Assembly (NCBI GenBank): GCA_025399215.1
Contig: MU621097.1
Span: forward strand, 99,406-163,405
Reading direction: 5' to 3'
Source of the DNA: Globomyces pollinis-pini
Taxonomy: Eukaryota; Chytridiomycota; Chytridiomycetes; Rhizophydiales; Globomycetaceae
Length of the DNA stretch: 64,000 nucleotides
Shown here: piece by piece, positions 12,032 to 23,200 of the stretch
Layout: every line of letters starts with the position of its first letter
Numbering within the stretch: the first letter of the stretch is position 1
Translations under genes and position numbers: made by a program
Notes under the pieces: model-generated
The model's input: the letters and a program-made list of their open reading frames with translations, nothing else
Told to the model about the DNA's origin: nothing
Database searches by the model: none

Positions 12032-12895
12032 TTATGAAAGACTCAGTTTGACAACCACTCCTAAATGATCAGAGGGGTACAAGTGTTTAAACTCGTTGGC
12101 TAAAATCTTTTCGTCTCCAATAAATTCAATAGACTGGGGTTGCAATTTACCATTAATCAATATTCGATCAAGTCATTTCATAACACCATCGTTGTTTTCC
12201 AGATTGAACTTTCCAAAAGTAAAACCACCTGCAGCTGCTTGTCCAATTTTATGACCGCTAACCCATGTGTCTTCCCAACCAAGGTTACCAAGAAACAAAC
12301 TTTCCTCGGTATCATCAGTTTGGACATTAAAATCTCCACACAAAACCTTCAAATCGAAGTTTTTCAGAAATGTTGTTGCTATTTCCCATTGTTCCTTTCT
12401 TTTATCTTTATCTGTAAAACCAGATTCAAAATGACTTGTTGCAAGTGCAAATCTTTTTCCATTGATATCTATCTCAACGAACAAACACTCTCTACCCATT
12501 CGTGTATTTTGATATTCTAATGTCCCCATCTGTTTAACATTGAGATCCCTTTTAACCAATAATACAACTCCATACCAAGTATTCCACAATTTTGATGTTG
12601 TATGCGATAATACAAAGTGCTCTTTGATATCCTTGTCATTCATCAAAAGTTCGAGAAAGTTATGGGTACATTCTTGGATTGCAACAATATCAGGTGAATG
12701 GGATTTGATGAGTTCTAAAACAAAAGGGAATCTTACAAAACCAGAGCCGTGAAAGTAAACATTGTAGGTAATAATAGTCAACTGAGACCAAGTTTTTGTA
12801 TTGATTAGATTGGTATCGAATGGCTTCCAACTTGAAAAAGCATTAGTGAATCTTCCAAATGGTCCGTCGAATATGTATGGAATTAATGTTTTCAT
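12032..12895 (-). CDS. Endonuclease/exonuclease/phosphatase-fold enzyme interrupted by in-frame TGA
   Basis: This single-exon frame of 288 codons has the metal-dependent EEP nuclease/phosphatase motifs in order: TYNVYF (Asn), AIQE (Glu), a TSHFE His, and GDFN (Asp/Asn). After 240 codons the frame meets TGA at 12173-12175, where a basic residue is usual before the following LDRIL. The same frame then continues for 46 codons and supplies the SDHLG motif with the catalytic Asp-His before TAA at 12032-12034. No GT-AG intron removes the TGA and keeps the frame. Explanations are a nonsense mutation, a sequence error, or readthrough (context TGA CTT). A product stopping at TGA would lack the catalytic His. 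The physiological substrate is unknown. Confidence 0.7.
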
Positions 12896-13074
12896 CAACT
12901 TTTTTAGTCCGCCGGCAGAGTTATCTCCAAAGTGACTACCATATGATCATGTATGTATTGCTGTGGTTTGAATGGATATGACTCTATCGAATATTTAGCT
13001 TTAAATAGATGTGATGAATTTAATCACATCTTAGAATCATCATCCAAATTGTTCAACTTTTTTTTACCAATTCA

Positions 13075-13524
13075 ATGTCAAGTGAAAAGTTTGTAGTGAC
13101 TGAAATCAATGATCGAGTAGATATGATTCATGCGTTTCTTATCCGAATTAAAGTGTTTGTGGAAGAACAGAAAGTGCCAGGCACTGAAGAATTAGACCTG
13201 GAAGATTTAACTGCTCATCATTTCCTTTTGACTGATAAAGAAAAGCAGATACCTTGTGGTACAATTCGATTGACTGAGGATGCTGATGGACAGGGCATTT
13301 TGGGCCGATTGTGTATTCTAAAGGAATACAGATCTTTAGGTTTAGGAAAGTTACTAGTCAACGCTGTTGAACGCAAAGCTAATGAATTGCAGTACAAGAA
13401 AATTCGTCTTCATGGACAGTTATATGCAGAAAAGTTCTACACTAAATGTGGGTACCTGAAAGAAGATTTACCACATTTTATGGAGTGTGGAATTGAACAT
13501 ATTCACATGGTGAAATTCTTATAA
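13075..13524 (+). CDS. GNAT-family N-acetyltransferase, ElaA-like
   Basis: This intronless frame encodes 149 residues with the GNAT core. It has a VFVEEQKVPGTEELD N-terminal segment like ElaA-type proteins, a central beta strand GTIRL, and the acetyl-CoA loop YRSLGLGKLLV that fits the Q/RxxGxG/A pattern, followed by an FYTKCGYL C-terminal motif. It would transfer an acetyl group from acetyl-CoA to an amine; the substrate is not predictable. It is divergent from the EEP nuclease gene across about 180 bases. Lack of introns in an intron-dense window and similarity to a family common in bacteria leave old horizontal transfer possible, though base composition looks ordinary. Confidence 0.85.
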   Translation: MSSEKFVVTEINDRVDMIHAFLIRIKVFVEEQKVPGTEELDLEDLTAHHFLLTDKEKQIPCGTIRLTEDADGQGILGRLCILKEYRSLGLGKLLVNAVERKANELQYKKIRLHGQLYAEKFYTKCGYLKEDLPHFMECGIEHIHMVKFL

Positions 13525-13682
13525 TTAATAAAATAATTTCTATTTACGTGACTTTCATATCAATTCTCAAATAGTTTTTGGAACCTGTTGAATCACGTAA
13601 GGTATTGAACAAAAAAAAAAAACGGTTAAGAGTTATTTACATGGTTTATTACAATTTCGCAGAACTGGAACTTGGTTTAATT

Positions 13683-13922
13683 TCATTCTGATTCTACTCC
13701 TTTGATAATGTCCTTGACATTATCGATCATTCGTTCAAATCGCCGTTGAATGATTCGAGAGTAAGTCCATTTGGTTTGGATTTCGTCCTTACATCGCAAA
13801 TCAATAGTCACCGCGAATTCAAACATTTGTATTTCATTGTTACTAACTGTGTTTGTAACTGGAGAGTATACATTCATTTCGTGGACGCGTGAATTAGCTT
13901 GGTAGTTGTGAGTGATTGACAT
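13683..13922 (-). CDS. 79-residue protein of unknown function
   Basis: A single intronless frame runs from an ATG at 13922. On the minus strand a TATATAAA box lies about 50 bases upstream (13970-13981), which supports a real promoter and this start. The product has a beta-rich middle (QMFEFAVTIDLRCKDE) and a basic helical C-terminus (RIIQRRFERMIDNVKDII). There is no signal peptide or membrane helix. I do not recognise the family. Confidence 0.55.
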   Translation of the reverse strand: MSITHNYQANSRVHEMNVYSPVTNTVSNNEIQMFEFAVTIDLRCKDEIQTKWTYSRIIQRRFERMIDNVKDIIKGVESE

Positions 13923-14698
13923 TTTAGCCTATGCACATTGGTTTTAGAGAGTGTGATTGATGTGGGGTGTTTATATAAAGGATTGGTTTCGATGAGTCAC
14001 TGAAACAGATGAGTCAGCCTTCCATCAGCCTCAACCACTGATTAACTATTTGTCTGAACGTGATTCAGCATCATTTTCAATAGCTAACACCCAATAGATT
14101 GTAGATTGGGTTACAGATGTAACAATATACAGTTCTTTGACTAAATCTGCAATCCATTCTGACACGGTTTAGAAGTAATGGGCTAAAAATAGAATGGAGT
14201 ATGCTTTGTGATTTGAACAATAACAAGGTATCGTATAGGCCTATGATTGAAGGAAAGATACAATGGTTTCAGGAGGCAAGGGTGGTGTGGAAAGGGTGGT
14301 GTTGATATAACAATTACGCCTTAAAAGACTTACTTACTGAATCGCGTTTTAGTATGAAACATATTTTGTATTTAGGGTGACTGTAACAAATATGATACTT
14401 CTCATGGTATTGAAAAAGCTGCTTAACACAATATGAACGATCGTTCTTCGACTCACAATATCTGAAGCAATTACCATCAGATTAAAGAACCTCAGGTGAT
14501 AGAAACATTTAAAGAGAGGGGATAAGAATCACATGATCTGGCCCCTCCTTCCCTTGGCTCAACAATTGGTTGATCAATCCTACAACGCTGTGTGGACATG
14601 AGGCATAATGGTCATGTGATGGAGGCAAAAAGCATCACGTTCTAGATCTGGACAAGTATAAAAAGACAGATAAACGATCACGGTTACTATCAAATCAA
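13923..14698. promoter_or_regulatory. Promoter region of the first 62-residue protein gene
   Basis: No coding exon is apparent. Features upstream of the 14699 start are TATAAAAA at 14657-14664, an E-box-like GTCATGTGAT at 14611-14620 shared with the paralogue's promoter, a second CACATGAT nearby, and AGGGG/CCCCT stress-response-like elements around 14515-14555. The strong TATA box suggests inducible or high expression. The left end holds the minus-strand TATATAAA box of the 79-residue gene. Confidence 0.5.
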
Positions 14699-14887
14699 AT
14701 GGCCAAATCATTCCCTCCAAGCTACTACGCAAACTTCATCAACAAGAACGCCAGTTTCATTCCTAAAGACAATTCTGACGTGAACATGACTTTGGAATCT
14801 TTCCCTACCGGACAATCTGCTAAATCAACAAGCTCTATGAAATCCATCAAGAAACGATTGTCCAATATATTCTCAATGAACCGTTGA
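14699..14887 (+). CDS. Small Ser/Lys-rich protein, paralogue A
   Basis: The 62-residue product starts MAKSFPPSYYANF and ends in a Ser/Thr/Lys-rich tail (STSSMKSIKKRLSNIF). It differs from the product of the gene at 16781 at 13 of 62 positions, with the first 18 residues identical. Both genes sit 40-50 bases downstream of a TATA box and share an E-box-like element, so both are probably real, inducible genes. There is no signal peptide, membrane helix or known domain. Size, charge and promoter type would fit a small stress- or stationary-phase protein, which is only an inference. Confidence 0.75.
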   Translation: MAKSFPPSYYANFINKNASFIPKDNSDVNMTLESFPTGQSAKSTSSMKSIKKRLSNIFSMNR

Positions 14888-15376
14888 ACCGTTCTTACTG
14901 TCTAATAGCTCTGCAAATTTCCTACAATACATTCATACTAATAAACGTTTTAACAATTAAACAAATTCATTTCCATATAATTATAACTTGATTTTTCATA
15001 AGTATAGAAGGGGTTAACCTTCTACGTATTAGATTAAAATCTAACACGTCTAACCAATTTGAACGACTAGTACTATTATTGAATGTCAGGTAATTTAAAA
15101 GCTACGAATTCAATTCAATTCCGTGCAATCCTACAAAACACGTATATGGTGCTGACTCTCGCGTCTACAAGAACAAAATAGTCTTTGGCAAAAGTAGGAA
15201 ACGCTACACTCAAGGGTTCTCATATCTAAAAAGTCATCAACTTTGAATGCAGCACGAGGATGTATAAGGAGTTAAATTGCAAACTCTTTGTGTAAGTTCA
15301 GCAATGGCAATTCTTCAAGAATTGGACTGCTGTCCCGCCTACTATGGTATCACATGAAAGTTGATTTATTTTCCAA
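14888..15376. repeat. 3' flank of paralogue A, duplicated near 16 kb
   Basis: No gene is seen. Bases from about 14934 to 15022 recur, slightly diverged, at about 15974-16054. A second block (15187-15215, containing GGAAACGCTACACT) recurs at 16203-16231. The order is the same in both places, so this is a segmental duplication of the 3' flank rather than chance similarity. The conserved second block could be a regulatory element or part of a non-coding RNA; nothing in the sequence decides. Confidence 0.6.
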
Positions 15377-15841
15377 CTACTCCTCTGGTGTTGTATCGGT
15401 ATGTGACTTTGATCCATCCATTTTCAGAATTTTGATGTAATTTGAAACGATTTCCAAATCCTCCTTCAAGAAAGGGCCATCAGCAATAGTCCACAGCAGT
15501 ACAAGTATTTCGGAAGAATCATCAAATGCCATTACGTAGCGGACGACTTCTGCAAATTGTGGTGTGGACAATATGTCGATACGTCTTTTCGTATTTGCAC
15601 TTGTATTCGCGAAACTAGATTGTTGGTCTGATTCATTAGTTGTTGGGAATTTTCCAAGTGGAGCATCAAATTTGAAACTCTGGAGCTGTTGTGGGGGTTT
15701 CGCTTTAAGAAAGGTCCTAGAAAAAGTTGGGGACACCACATCAACTTGCCGAATGGAAGCTAAATCGGATTTGACCCAGGTAAGATGGCGAAGGCAATCA
15801 TTGACGGTAGCAATGGACTTGTTTACGACTTTAACGTCCAT
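15377..15841 (-). CDS. 154-residue protein of unknown function
   Basis: This intronless frame begins MDVKVVNKSIATVNDCLRHL and ends in an acidic/polar tail (DTTPEE). A helical N-terminus is followed by a Ser/Thr/Gln-rich linker (residues about 60-90) and a second helical segment (SEILVLLWTIADGPFLKEDLE). There is no signal peptide, Cys motif or membrane helix, and I recognise no family. It lies between the two copies of the duplicated segment and points against the flanking paralogues, so it may have been present before the duplication or been inserted between the copies. Confidence 0.55.
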   Translation of the reverse strand: MDVKVVNKSIATVNDCLRHLTWVKSDLASIRQVDVVSPTFSRTFLKAKPPQQLQSFKFDAPLGKFPTTNESDQQSSFANTSANTKRRIDILSTPQFAEVVRYVMAFDDSSEILVLLWTIADGPFLKEDLEIVSNYIKILKMDGSKSHTDTTPEE

Positions 15842-16780
15842 TTTATGAAAATACAAAAAAAATGTATCAATATTTACATTCTAATGAAAAGTTTGTGCTC
15901 CTCTACACTGGAGCGCTGTACAAAGAAAGTTCTATCTACATACGAATTGGAAAATATGTACTTAAAGAAGGGTCATACTAATAAACGTTTTAACAATTTA
16001 ACAAATTCATTTGCATATAATTCTAATTTGAGTTCTCATAAGTATAGAAGGTTAACCTATTAGGTCTTATTAGTAGGTTTTCAAACAAGCAGTTAATGGC
16101 AAATTTCACAATCTATATTAGTACCAGATTAACGGAAAATACTATTATTGAATAGCCGAGCACATTACACTAGAAGTGCAAAATAGCCTTTACCAAAAAT
16201 TTGGCAAAAGAAAGAAACGCTACACTTAAGGTTTCTTTTTCTATACTTCCGTACTTATTGACGACCGTTTAGTTGAAGTGATATGTACTTGCACAAAAAC
16301 GTATACCTAATAAACGAAATATGGAATTGGTACTGCATAAATCTAAATCCCCAAAATTGCAAAATGATATGGTTGTATAGGCCATTTCGCGTCCATATGT
16401 TAAGTTAGACCGGATAATCATTTATGTGAGAAGCGAATAATCATAACTTCCAAACCACCCAGATAATCAGCTAATTGAAATCATTCTTGAATGGGTTTAT
16501 TAACCTAAATGGCTTCAATAGCAACAACAGTTAATATTAATAGCTGGACATAGCCATGGATACTAGAAGCTGAACCTAACATCAACTAGGCTGAAGTACA
16601 TATCAAATAGATGAAGTGGAAAATATGTACTTAAAGAAGGGTCTTGACCCCCCTTGGTCTAGGGTGGTCGAAAGCTGTGTAGATTTGAAGCAACAAAGTC
16701 ATGTGATTACTGAAAAAAGCGGATATAGACCGGTATAAAAGAGACAGATAATCTTCACAGTTTGTATCAAATCAAATCAA
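15842..16780. repeat. Coding-less remnant of the 62-residue gene unit, and promoter of paralogue B
   Basis: A perfect 26-base direct repeat occurs at 15949-15974 and 16618-16643. At 16618 it leads into the promoter and gene of paralogue B. At 15949 it is joined directly to the 3'-flank block also found after paralogue A. So 15949-16231 looks like a third copy of the unit with promoter core and coding region deleted. Paralogue B's promoter has GTCATGTGAT at 16698-16707, TATAAAAG at 16734-16741 and a CCCCCCTT element near 16648-16656. Confidence 0.6.
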
Positions 16781-16969
16781 ATGGCCAAATCATTCCCTCC
16801 AAGCTACTACGCAAACTTTATCAACAAGAATGCCACGCTCATTCCAAAAGAAAATGCAGACACAACAATGAATTTGGAATCATTCCCTACTGAACAATCT
16901 GCGAAATCCACTAGTTCTACTAAATCTATCAAGAAAAGCATATCTAATATGTTTAGCCTAAATCGTTAA
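16781..16969 (+). CDS. Small Ser/Lys-rich protein, paralogue B
   Basis: This 62-residue paralogue of the gene at 14699 has the same MAKSFPPSYYANFINKNA N-terminus and the same LESFPT and QSAKSTSS motifs. Differences cluster in the middle and the basic tail, which here is KSIKKSISNMFSLNR. Equal length with no indels suggests selection on overall size. A TATAAAAG box lies 47 bases upstream. The 3' flank differs from paralogue A, so the duplicated unit was rearranged. Function unknown. Confidence 0.75.
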   Translation: MAKSFPPSYYANFINKNATLIPKENADTTMNLESFPTEQSAKSTSSTKSIKKSISNMFSLNR

Positions 16970-17236
16970 GATATCGCGTCACCTTGTCTAAAACGACAAT
17001 ATCGCACTTCTAATCACTGTTCAATAGTATCACCCAATTTCAAACTAATATATATTTTTTTTGGATTACTTTCTTGGTCAATTTAATTTGTATATTTTTC
17101 ATTTCGGATCGTTTTTCAGTAGTTGTAGTTCATGAAACGCAAAATGTTTTCTCATACTCAAAGCTATTGAACTAGATAGAAATCCATAAATAAGCACTTT
17201 GGAAACTTTATAGTATGTGAACAAGGATATATTTTA

Positions 17237-20200
17237 TTATTCCTCCTCTTCATCGTCTGAGTCTCTCTCTCCAATCTTGGTCAAGATACGTTTGGCATAA
17301 TCACCAATAGATCTTGCAGATGCTGCATCAATCGTTTTTAAGTAGGATTCAACTACAGTCATTCCTTTAGTTACTTGTAGTGCATAGACCAGTGCTCTTT
17401 CCGCTGCAAGCTTTACTGGGATATTTCTGTCTCTCACAGATCGCATTAAGACTGGCACCAGCTTGGACAAGTAGGGGGTAAGATCCTAATATTTAACAAG
17501 AAGCGCATAATACCTCGGGATTTCTTTTTGCAACTGTCTTTAGTACAACAATAGCATCTCGGCGGACATCGGATGAGTTAGAAGTAGAGTTTATAAGAGA
17601 AATGAGAGCTTCCAATAATGATTGCGGTACTGAACCATTTTCCAAAATTCTACCAGCTAGTAGTACGGATGCTTCAATAATTTCATTCTAATATTAGAAA
17701 TAAATACATTCATTACCTTTGAATTTGATAGCGATTCAATAGCTTTGTTTAAAACAATACCTTCTAACTCGACATCAGTTACAATAGTTGATTCAGAATA
17801 TAGATTAGCAAACACTAAAAGCATTCCATGAATGGCAGTGTATGAATTGCTCTCCTCACATTGAGCGATAAGTGCACTATATTGTCAGAAAGAAGAAATG
17901 TACATAGTAATATCTTTTGCCTTTTCGAGTGGCAATACTTCACATAGAGAAGCAAAGCACTTGGAAGCACCAGCTCGCTGAAGACTATCATTTTCACCTC
18001 CCAATAACAATGTGTCCAGTAATAGACCTTGCACAGCTTGTTGACTGGTTTCGTTGATTGATTTGCCAGAATCTCTGGAGACACAATGAAGTAGTCCATA
18101 CAATGCCTCCCAAATAGACTTCTTGATATCTTCGTCAGCTACTTTGATGGCTTGTATCAATTCCATAACCAAAGGATCTAATCTTGTTTGTAATGGAATA
18201 AGTAATGATAAGCACTGTGCAGTTCTGGTCCGCATAATAGCGGAGCTTCCCGCCTCTGTCAAAGATTTTACAAATGTCCTCTGCAACTGTGGTAAAAAGG
18301 GTTTCAGCATGGAAGGAACTTTAGATAGTAACAAACTACAATTAATTTTCACAAGGTTACCCTAAAGTAGATAGAATGGCTGTTTTTACTGCTGGCAAGA
18401 AGCGATCACCAATAACACGAATCAATGGACCCGTAATTTGAGTAACAAATGGTTTCAGCGAAATTTCCGACGACCTGTTGATTAAGTCTCCTAATCCGTA
18501 GGCACATGATTCTCGAATATCCCCCGAACCGTTCATTAATCCTTGTAAGAAAATTTGAACAAATGGTGCAATTCCCTATCGTTACATAGCCAATTATACC
18601 TTAGGCAAGTTGAAACCGGCTATATTTTCACCATAGCCAAGTTGTTGCTCAGCTTCTCTGATACCCTTTCGGACAGATGAAACGTATTTTGGTAATTCTT
18701 CTTTGTGTAACCTTTTCACCAAGATATCAATAGCATTCCAACTAACTTTCACCAAATCTTCAGAGTCATGAGCAAGGAATGCAATCAGTAATGGTAGAAT
18801 TTCCGGAATAAACTCTTCAAATGACTCTGTTGTTGACTCAAAGAATTCACAGAGGCATTGAGTCGCAGACAATTGTTGAGAAAGAGATCGTTCGGTAATT
18901 GCTTCCGTCAAAATATTCATTATCCTATAAACACCATCTTCTTCAATACTTGCCATGATTACATTCAAGGCTGATCGTATATCTTCTGAAGCTTCGGAAT
19001 TATTTTCTAAAGCTACAAACAATGCATTAATGATGGTATCCAGTCGACGGTTCAACGCTGTTCCAGCGACAGATACCAAAGCACCAAGTGCTTGAGCATT
19101 CATTGCAGTAATTGGCTCTGTTAACAAAGTTGGAATCAAGACTGGGAATACAACATTGCTTCGTACAGCCATAATCTCCTTTAAACCTTCCAGTGCATAA
19201 CCGTCAGAATCAGTTTGCAAATTGGCAAGAAGATTTGGAATAATATCATCGATTGCTCTTGCACCCATTTGCTGATGTAATATATCGAAAGCCTATTTGT
19301 AAATAACATACAAGTTTACTTGTGCAGCACCAGCCCGAACGGTTGCAGAAGAATCTACCAACGCCTTTTTAACCAATGGTGTACATTGGTCCATAAATTC
19401 AACAGCCAATAACCTACCGGCAGAAGTCATCATTTCACTTAGACCAATACACACACCTTCACGAGTGTCTTCATCGTCACTATCCAAACCATCCTTCAAA
19501 ATAGGGATCAACAATGTCATGATTGACTCCCCTAAACGTCTTACCAGATCTCCAATTGTTCGCGCAGCCACAGTACGTTTCTCATATGAGCTACTTGCTA
19601 GACTAGACAACACTATCTTCATTAATACAGGTAAAATTTGTTTTAAAGTTTTCGGTGTGTTAGTCACAATAGCTTTCCAAACTCCAATTGAACACTGTCT
19701 TACAATACCACTGGAATCTGCTCGAACAATGTACAGACTAGACAAAACCGTTTCATAACGAGCTTCTCCAAGAGCAGCCTTTAATGTTGTACGTTGCGCT
19801 TCGGTACCAAATCCTTCGTCATTTTCATCTACATCCAGTTGCTGAGAAACTCCAGTAATACGGAATATCAAATCTCCGATCAGCTGAACTGAATTTTGTC
19901 TAATTCGCCAATTTTCGTGGAACAATCCATTTTCTAACTGTGGTAATAGTAAGTTGACAGCAGTTTTGGCATAATTTCTAACAATAACTCGTCCCACGTG
20001 CAAAGCAGCTTCTCGCACTGTATCACTTTCATCTGCCAGCCCTTCCAACATAGTTGGTACAACTTGAGATATGTATGGAGTGAATTTTTCACCGAAAGTA
20101 GTTGGTAAGTAAACAAGTAATGTTGTAAACCCTTCTCTAACATAAGTTTTTACCGAATTAGCATTGTTAATGATATCTGGAAGTAATCCTTCCAATCTAG

Positions 20201-23200
20201 GAATACCAACACCTGCCAATACTTCACTCAACCCTTGAGCAGCACCGCTACGGTCTACGCTACTGGCTTCACTCTGCAGAGTATCTAACAATTCGTTGAC
20301 TAAGCCTGGGAATCTATCTTCCCCTAGTTTTTCGACCATGCTACCGAATGCTCTTGCAGCAGTACCTCTGGTTTCTGGAACTGGATCAACTAGAACTTCT
20401 TTGAGTGGTCTAAAGATTGTTAGAAAAAACAAAATTACGGCAATAGGGTATCCAAGTAAGGGATAAGATCACGAGGTTCGGTTAATGAAGACATGTTGCC
20501 CATAATCTGAGCTGCCTTTTTCTTAGTTTCAGCACTGCGTTCCTTTAAACCTCGATGAATGATAGGAACTAAAAGCGCCAGTGAAGGTGCATCAATGTAA
20601 TGAACAAAGGTAGTGTCCAATAAAGCAGATAGTGCTGTTTGAGTTTTATGATTTGGATTAACCAATGCTCCAATCAATACTGGTACCAGCTCTTGAATTT
20701 CGGGGTTTTTGATAACCTTTCCAAACTGCTCTAAAGCATCTCGTGCTGCTTCTTGAACTTTTTGATGCGAATCCCCTAATGCGTCACAAATTTTTGGCAC
20801 AATAGTTGGTAAACTTTGACTTAATTGTTTTGGCGCAAGGGCAGACATACTGGCCATTACTTCGATTGAACCAATTTTTGTTCGGAAAGCTCTTTCTTGA
20901 AGTCCATTTAATAAAGACGGTAAAAGTAATTTTACACAATGTGCCGATAATTTGGACATAATGACTCTACAAGCATCTTCTGTTGCATCACGGATTTGCC
21001 TATTACTATCCCCATAACATACCAGCAAGTACGGTAAAATTTGAATAACATAAGGCTCGAACGTTCGTCCAAGAGTTAAAGATAATGTTTCAAAAGCAAA
21101 TAAGGCACCTTCACGTTTCAGCACATTTCTTTTATCTTCTACAGCTTCTTTTAGATGTGCCATTATCAAATAATCTTTGAGAGAAGACACACCTTTTCCT
21201 TTTACAATTCCGGCAATTCCATATGCAGCTCCACGTCTATGGCCATATTTTTCAGATGTGAACAACATATCCAATAAATCTTTCACTAACTGCGCTACTT
21301 GTGAATGGTTAACTTTAATGAGAGCGGGTAAACATTCAGAAACGGCAATCTGTACAACTTCGGAGGGTGTCTTTAAGGTTTCTATCAATTTAGATACAGT
21401 ATCAGTGATTCTAGAATCTGTAGAGTCTAAATACTGGGCAAGGGTACCCATTAAAATTACTGTTGCTTCACGAATTTGATCAAACTTTTCACTATCTTTT
21501 GATGGTTTTGATAAATGTTCGTCGAACAAATCTAGTAGCTCCTTAATATACAGTTTCCCACTGGACTCTAATACCAACAATCCGGCATGTAACATTTCTT
21601 GTTGAACTTTAGGATTGATGTCTCCCAACGCTTGATCAACAATCAAAAATCTGAAAAATCCTAAAACGGAATCCCGACTTGTGATTATAGATTTGCAAGA
21701 TTCAAGAGCTTTTGCAATTCCACTTCTAGACTCCCATTCGTCAGGTTTGTTAAGAGATTCTGGTATGACCATTCCATAGTCATCATACTCCGGAGCTGGA
21801 GGGGCTGCCTTTACAGCATACAGATCATACAAGCTTTGCAAAGTTCCTTCTACCATTTCAGGTATTTGTTTGAGGGCGTCACATAATGCCTTTCCAGCAC
21901 TGAGTCGTATGTCTGAAAATTTAAATACCACAAATGATAGAAGATTTGGAATTAATCGAATAAGCAATGGTTCCACTTCGTGCACTTCATTCCAAAGAGT
22001 CATTGCTTCAGAAGCAACTGGCTCGTCCGCATCAAACTGTGACAACCAAACTCTAACATCGAATGTATCTGAAATAGATTCTAATACTGTCAAATGAATA
22101 AGAGAAGCCAAGCAAGCTTCTCTCACACAGCTTTCTTTGTTTAATAATCCATCCAACAGCACTAGCAAAACATCTTCAGTTATAGAGTCCACATTCTCCA
22201 CAGTTTCGGAAAGTTCCAAATTTGATACTTCTAATGAAATTGCAATGAGACCACTCTTGGAGGTACTTCGCAACCTAGGATATAATTCAGAACTATTCAA
22301 AAGACATTTGACCATTTCTTTTCGAGGAATAACCAGACTTTCTTTTCCGCCTAAAGTTGTATGCAATATCAATAAATCAGAAGCAAGCATGACCAAGTCG
22401 GTGAAACCTTTTTCTTTAATTCGTGCAATTCTTCCTTCTCGGAGTATTACAGCAGATATCAATGTAAAGATGAAGGTGAAACAGCTGGGGCTAAGAATAT
22501 CCCCTTCAGTACATAATGAATTTATTGAAGTGATTAATTCTAAAGTCAATGCTGAAATAAATTAGCTAACTGAGCTTACCTTGTGTTTGATCAAGGAACC
22601 TATCTGGGATTATATCGGTTGCTGAAGTATCATCGACACCGATGGCAAGCAAGATTGTAGCACATATTTTTTCGTAGTCGAGGTGTTCAAGTTGTTTTGC
22701 AAAAATCCGGCAAAGCTTTTGATAGAGTTGAAATATACGCTTTTCACACAATGGCCCAGAATGTTTACGATCCTTTCCGAGTTTAACAGTCTGACTCTCC
22801 CGCAAGATCACAGATAGAACACCATTAATCAGCTCATTAGACATGTATTGGATTCTTTCAATGCTAACTTCCGTTTTATCAAACAAAACTCCATCGATAA
22901 TAGACTCTAATGCATCCAATGCTGATTTTAAGGGTTGGTACAGGGTTTCTACATGATCTCTAATTGATTTTTCTTTTTTCAATTGTGTATCATATATGAC
23001 CTGATCAGCTTTAGAAAGTTTTGCAGTTTTATTCTTTGCTTGTAACTCCAGTTTTAATTCTAATTCCCAAAGTTGATCTTTAGTTAGACCTTTGGTTTGA
23101 ACGTCTGAGTTCGCCAATGGATTAAAAAATAATTGTCCTTCAGGTGTTTTCCAAATCAAAACATCATCAACAGAGATCCCCGCATACGTTTCATTCAATA

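Noticed and set aside
12032..12895. Alternative genetic code with TGA as a sense codon
   Set aside because: Other genes in the window (for example NAT9 and the coiled-coil gene ending at 50280) end in TGA at expected positions, and no other conserved frame uses TGA inside. The nuclease TGA is an isolated case.
13075..13524. Recent bacterial transfer of the GNAT gene
   Set aside because: It is intronless and ElaA-like, but codon use and base composition look like the neighbours, and small intronless genes also occur nearby. Not supported without a phylogeny.
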